Below, one piece after another: positions 34,567 through 38,501 of a stretch of DNA of 38,501 nt (positions are counted from its first letter, which is position 1; every line of letters starts with the position of its first letter). The notes beneath the pieces are model-generated. The model had not been told where the DNA came from. It searched no databases and was given only the letters and a program-made list of their open reading frames with translations. The DNA is from Cylindrodendrum hubeiense (Eukaryota; Ascomycota; Sordariomycetes; Hypocreales; Nectriaceae). The stretch is from positions 1 to 38,501 of the forward strand of contig JAANBB010000394.1 of the NCBI GenBank assembly GCA_014621425.1, read 5' to 3'. The translations under genes were made by a program, and so were the position numbers.

Positions 34567-34614
34567 TGTGTTGGATGCAGTGTTGGCTGCAGTGCTGGCT
34601 GTGGTGCTGGATGT
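34567..34614. repeat. 12-bp tandem repeat, four units
   Basis: Four adjacent units related to AGTGCTGGCTGT are seen, differing at two or three positions each. The repeat is non-coding and part of a cluster of four different short tandem repeats within 370 bp. Confidence 0.8.
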
Positions 34615-34701
34615 ACTCCAGGCGGGGCCATCCCTGGTCGGGTCTCAAGCCATGTGCCGCCGTGGTGGTGTTGTGGTTGTTGGTTGGGTTAGTCGTCGTC
34701 T

Positions 34702-34722
34702 TGGGTCGTGGGTCGTGGGTCG
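34702..34722. repeat. 7-bp tandem repeat, three units
   Basis: Three exact consecutive units of TGGGTCG are seen. Confidence 0.85.
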
Positions 34723-34819
34723 TGTTGGCTGCATGGTGTAAGTCGGCAGCCGGGAGACCAAAAAGCGCTGGCAGCCTTAAAACCACTCCTAGGTTCAGGC
34801 ATCATGGACGTCAGTTCAG

Positions 34820-34864
34820 GCATGGATAGCATGGATGGCATGGGTGGCATGGACGCCATGGATA
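34820..34864. repeat. 9-bp tandem repeat, five units
   Basis: Five consecutive units related to GCATGGATG are seen. In one plus-strand frame each unit encodes Met plus two small or acidic residues, producing a Met-rich micro-ORF (34804-34875, 23 codons). Confidence 0.85.
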
Positions 34865-34905
34865 CCTTATTCTAAACCACCATCGTTCCTTCTTCGGGAT
34901 GCCGT

Positions 34906-34935
34906 GGGCTCGCGGGCTCGCGGGCTGGCGGGCTG
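34906..34935. repeat. 8-bp tandem repeat, about four units
   Basis: GGGCT recurs every 8 bp with the linker CGC or GGC, four times in a row. Confidence 0.85.
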
Positions 34936-37900
34936 TAACAAAAGGGCCAGCCACCTGATCATCTCAGAGATGGTGTCCTGGACCCTGGACCCTCCTCCTC
35001 CATCCAAGGGTCCTGCAGTGCCATCCCCCAAATGCCAATGCTACCATTGCACGAGGGACAGGACAGGACGACTGCTTTTTTTGCAAAGGCTCGCGCTTGA
35101 CGGCATTCCAGGAGCCACCCCTCGATTCTGCCTCCCCATGTCGCGGTCCAAGGTCGGTCTGTCTCAGGGCCTCGACGGCCGGCCTCGTCAATCAAAAGGG
35201 TGAATAGGCACTGCGGTCCCTACCTCGGCAAGACAGAGAGAGCCTGATCTGCCTGTCTGATTCCCTCTTAGCCACCGTGGCAGCTGTGGCGACCCCTCTT
35301 CATTTTCCCCCAGTACCTACGTCACCTCAGTCTCCATCTATTGGCAATGGCTTCCATCGACCGGGTTCTTGGGCTTACACCCCCTGGTTCCACAAACTGC
35401 GCCACTGCCTCGTTGCAAAGGTTTATACCGTCTTAGTATCGCCCTAACTGCAAGCCACCCATGGTGCAACGCAAATCCAGCCAGCATATGCCGGGTGGGC
35501 CCCGCAAAAGGCTGCTGACGCCTGTCCGTGCAGTTCCACGGACAACCACATCCACGGTGAGCTGGGTCCAGACTCGAGACGCCAGACATCAGATCAACTC
35601 AACTAAGCACACGTGACAGATGTACTCACACAGAAACCAGGGCAAGTACAGAACCTACCAAAAGTATCTAGCAAGGCTTCACGGTCAAGTTGGGACGGGA
35701 TTTCTGCTCACGTTGACCGTCGAGTCGGCGCATCATCGCCGTGGGCCTCCGTATTCATCTGGGAATCAAGCCACGCCCAAGCTCCCGAGCAACGTTGCCT
35801 CATCAGCTTTCCCCAGCGCCCGTATTCTAGACTTTCTATGCTCTAGTCTGTCCTTTTGGCGGGTGTGGGATAAAATCCATTGGGCAGAGTGGCCACCCAA
35901 CACCAGAGCCCTCACTCGAGTAGGTTTTCGGTCTGCGGAGAACTGTCTCACCAGCCCACCACCAACTCTATTGTCATGTCCATTGTGCAGCACCGGCAGT
36001 GACGGGTTTGTGGATTTCCATTTTGGGTGGCGGCTTGACATCAAATGCCAACGGGATGCCAGTTGAGTCACTCCGCTCGACAGACATGCAAAAGTAAAGG
36101 ATCCCCCCCCTCGCCATGGTGGATGCCCAACGACCTGGTATGAGCTTCACTGGCCGAATTTACGGTCCAGCCGAAGTAGGCTTGAGATGCAACTTGACAT
36201 ATCATTTTGCCCTTTAAACTGACTGGCTATCTGACTGGCCGGGTTGTTGATTGGTAAGTTGCTGTAAGCACATGAAAGCAATACCACATCAATACCAACA
36301 TAACAGCTTGGCCTTCGCCATTTCCACCGCCACCTATAGCTGAAGTATCAATCATGACACCCACCATACGAACACCCATCCATTCGACTCAGAGCCTGAT
36401 ACGGGCCATTCGCGATCTTCCGTGCTGCACACCCACTAGCGGCCGTTGACAATATCTGTGGCCACCACGCCACTCACCAAGCATGTCACCACCCGGTGAG
36501 GGCCTCATGCAGAAGGCAGTTCCCGTATCGACGAGGATTAGCTCCTCAGAAACACCCGTGTCGATTGGCTCCATTTATCTAACCAAGTCAACCGCCTGGG
36601 ATACTATATTGGGAGAAGCCGTCAACTTCGCGGCAATGCAGGTACACTAGCAATCTGGACTAAACTGTCTTTTATACTAACTAAACTGCTTCAAGAAATG
36701 TGAACAACTTCGTTCATCAATAAAATAGATAATTAACGCCCAAGGTCTCCTTTGAAGCACGCAAACCGCAAATACTATCTCACCACAACCAAGTGGGGGA
36801 TCCAAACCGACATGTTCTCATAGTCGATTGCATCCATCAACTTCGGGAATCCAATTCTGGAAACTTTTGGATTCGGTCTCGACCGGACAAGCAAGAATCA
36901 CAAGGTGTATCAAGACTTGCCCATGCAAGCCCTTGTGTAACACACTCGGGGAGAAAGTGAGGCGTGCGAGCCTTGTCGCCTCGCTATCTTTCGGCCTCAT
37001 GTACAAGTTCCAGCCAGGTATCTGCAGCTCCTTGGGCAGTTGGATTTACGCCACCGGCCGTCACAATAGACCGACGTTTCAATTTTCAATGCAGGGGCCA
37101 GAAACCGCAGCCGGCATCCGACACTCGAGGCTGTGGCTATTGCTGCCTGATAGACATTCGATTCGCATCACAGACCAGGGACACCCAGATCGAGGCTGTG
37201 ATAAAAAAATTCCTTTTGGGGTCTGTGGCACGGCGCTCGCGAATGGGGTGATCAACAGGCCCAAGAGTGAAGATCCTGGAACAGAGGAGGGAGCACAGAG
37301 CACGATTCGAAGCTCCCTCGGAGTTGGCGAGTGGGAGGTAAAGATAGTACCAAGCCCGGGCAATCACATATTGAAGGGGAATTGCCAATTCCCATCGGTC
37401 CAAAAATCTAGATCGATGATGATCTCATCCAAGGGTATAGAGGAGCTAGGCCTGGTGACATTTTGACCATACTTGCAAGGCTACAGAAAGTGTCCCGACG
37501 TCGGTTAGGATCTAGTCAGTCACTATGATAGCCCCCGCACTCAAGTAAATGAACAGTCACCAGGGATCCCTCGTCAGTCGCGGAACATCCATCTCAAAGT
37601 CACCTGCCAAATCGCTTTCCAATGTGCAACAATCTCTCTGCACGTTTCCCAATCCTGACAAACACGCGAAATCCCTCGACCTGCTTGCTGTGCGGTTTAT
37701 GGTGGATTGTGCCTCAGATATGTGAGAGCTATTATGTATGACGAATCTGAACCAGCTTAGAGAGGTCTGGGAGGGCTGGGAAGCAAATAAGCATCCACTA
37801 CATATAATAATTACAAACGGACTATTGAATCATTTCATAAGTTGTATTATTCATCCAAGCACTATGGGGGACGGGCGATGAGATATATAATTTCCCTATA

Positions 37901-38017
37901 CACCCAACATACCCGGGGCCTCCAGGGCAAGATCATGGTAGGAATAAAGACGTCCAATTACCGCATCAATGTCTATAGGCGTATGATATAATTACAGGGA
38001 ATCGAGCAATCTCCGGC

Positions 38018-38501
38018 TCACAGCACCAGGCGTCCAGGCTCCTCCTCCAGAATCACCTTGCAACGCTCCAGAAAGATCTGGGCACGCTCCTCCTCGGCCT
38101 TGGGAACGACCAGCGAGAAAACGTTGGCACCGCTTGACAGACCGGGAACGGTGCGGATGCCGACGGGTTGCGGGGCAGCCTTGGAGCCAGCAAGAATATC
38201 GATGATGTCGGTCTTCTTGGGCGCAGATCGGGGGGCGAGCAGGGAGGCGGGGGGGATGGCAGAGATCCAGGGCAGGTAGACTCCGCGAGAGCCCTTGACA
38301 GCCTTGACCTTGTCGAGGCCGAGAACCTGGTCGAACAGCTCGTTGGCGGTCGGGGCGCGGGGGGCCTGGGGGAGGTCATCGTTGGCCACCTCGGCGGCGC
38401 GACCTACGAAGGTGGAGATGGGCAGGAAGACGCCGAGCTTGCTCTGGATCTTCTTCTGGACCTCAATCACCTTGGCGAGCGAGACGGGGATAGAGACCTC
38501 G
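38018..38501 (-). CDS. PDX1: Pyruvate dehydrogenase complex protein X component, C-terminal part (partial)
   Basis: The C-terminal 160 residues of a minus-strand gene whose 5' part lies beyond the right edge. The fragment begins EVSIPVSLAKVIEVQKK and includes LPISTFVGRAAEVANDD, PTANELFDQVLG, KKTDIIDILAG and the terminal ILEEEPGRLVL, which resemble the inner domain of fungal protein X homologues (E3-binding subunit of the mitochondrial pyruvate dehydrogenase complex). The HRxxDG active-site motif of true E2 acyltransferases is absent where the last strand and helix align, consistent with the non-catalytic protein X rather than E2. The lipoyl and peripheral-binding domains would be upstream and cannot be seen. 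Identification rests on remembered family pattern, so some doubt remains. Confidence 0.68.
   Translation of the reverse strand, partial: EVSIPVSLAKVIEVQKKIQSKLGVFLPISTFVGRAAEVANDDLPQAPRAPTANELFDQVLGLDKVKAVKGSRGVYLPWISAIPPASLLAPRSAPKKTDIIDILAGSKAAPQPVGIRTVPGLSSGANVFSLVVPKAEEERAQIFLERCKVILEEEPGRLVL

Larger units (their letters stand above)
33628..38017. other. 4.4-kb gene-free region upstream of the second regulator
   Basis: No gene with domain support is found. The left part (to about 36 kb) is GC-rich with many short tandem repeats around 34.5-34.95 kb; the right part is more AT-rich and ends in the 3' region of the protein X gene. The longest open frame, 36828-37466 on the plus strand, has its first ATG at 36999 and no recognisable motif. 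The minus-strand frame 34165-33599, just upstream of the regulator, also lacks domain features and is probably leader or promoter. Confidence 0.5.

Overview
This is nuclear DNA of a filamentous ascomycete, most likely a member of the Eurotiales such as Aspergillus or Penicillium. The genes are split by short GT-AG introns (mostly 47-90 bp), the protein families are fungal (two Zn2Cys6 regulators, an OPT-family transporter), and the coding parts are moderately GC-rich. The genus is an inference. I found no CRISPR arrays, intact transposons, rRNA genes or convincing tRNA genes. All gene models were spliced by hand from the sequence, so exon borders are predictions.

Layout. 1-6067 is a long gene-free stretch. 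6068-8012 (+) is a Zn2Cys6 regulator with an unusually long second intron. About 3 kb without a clear gene follows, then a 105-residue two-exon gene of unknown function (10984-11351, +). 13017-18044 (+) encodes a 1640-residue Yta7/ATAD2-type bromodomain AAA+ ATPase. It converges on a short-chain dehydrogenase (19493 to 18343, -) whose last three residues are AKL. That gene is divergent from a kappa-class glutathione transferase (19926-20880, +) ending in SKL, so the two predicted peroxisomal enzymes share one 432-bp intergenic promoter. Dihydrofolate reductase follows (21160-21901, +), then two minus-strand mitochondrial genes: the complex III chaperone Cbp3 (23135 to 22134) and the mitochondrial beta-ketoacyl-ACP synthase Cem1 (24873 to 23474). 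An eight-exon oligopeptide transporter (25777-28606, +) converges, across 2 kb, on a second Zn2Cys6 regulator (33627 to 30666, -). A 4.4-kb gene-free stretch rich in short tandem repeats lies upstream of that regulator. The right edge cuts the C-terminal part of a pyruvate dehydrogenase protein X homologue (minus strand).

How the genes may work together. Most are unrelated housekeeping genes. The clearest functional unit is the divergent PTS1 pair, an HSDL2-like dehydrogenase and a GST kappa. Its shared promoter carries two CCTCGG hexamers, the core reported for the fatty-acid regulators FarA/FarB. Three genes serve mitochondria: Cbp3 in bc1 assembly, Cem1 in the pathway that supplies octanoate for lipoic acid, and the protein X homologue in the lipoate-dependent pyruvate dehydrogenase complex. 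Their proximity may be coincidence.

I did not find a convincing new multi-gene system. The best candidates for something undescribed are the small 105-residue gene, the divergent peroxisomal pair, the long hairpin-containing intron of the first regulator, and the minisatellite patch with a Met-rich micro-ORF near 34.8 kb.
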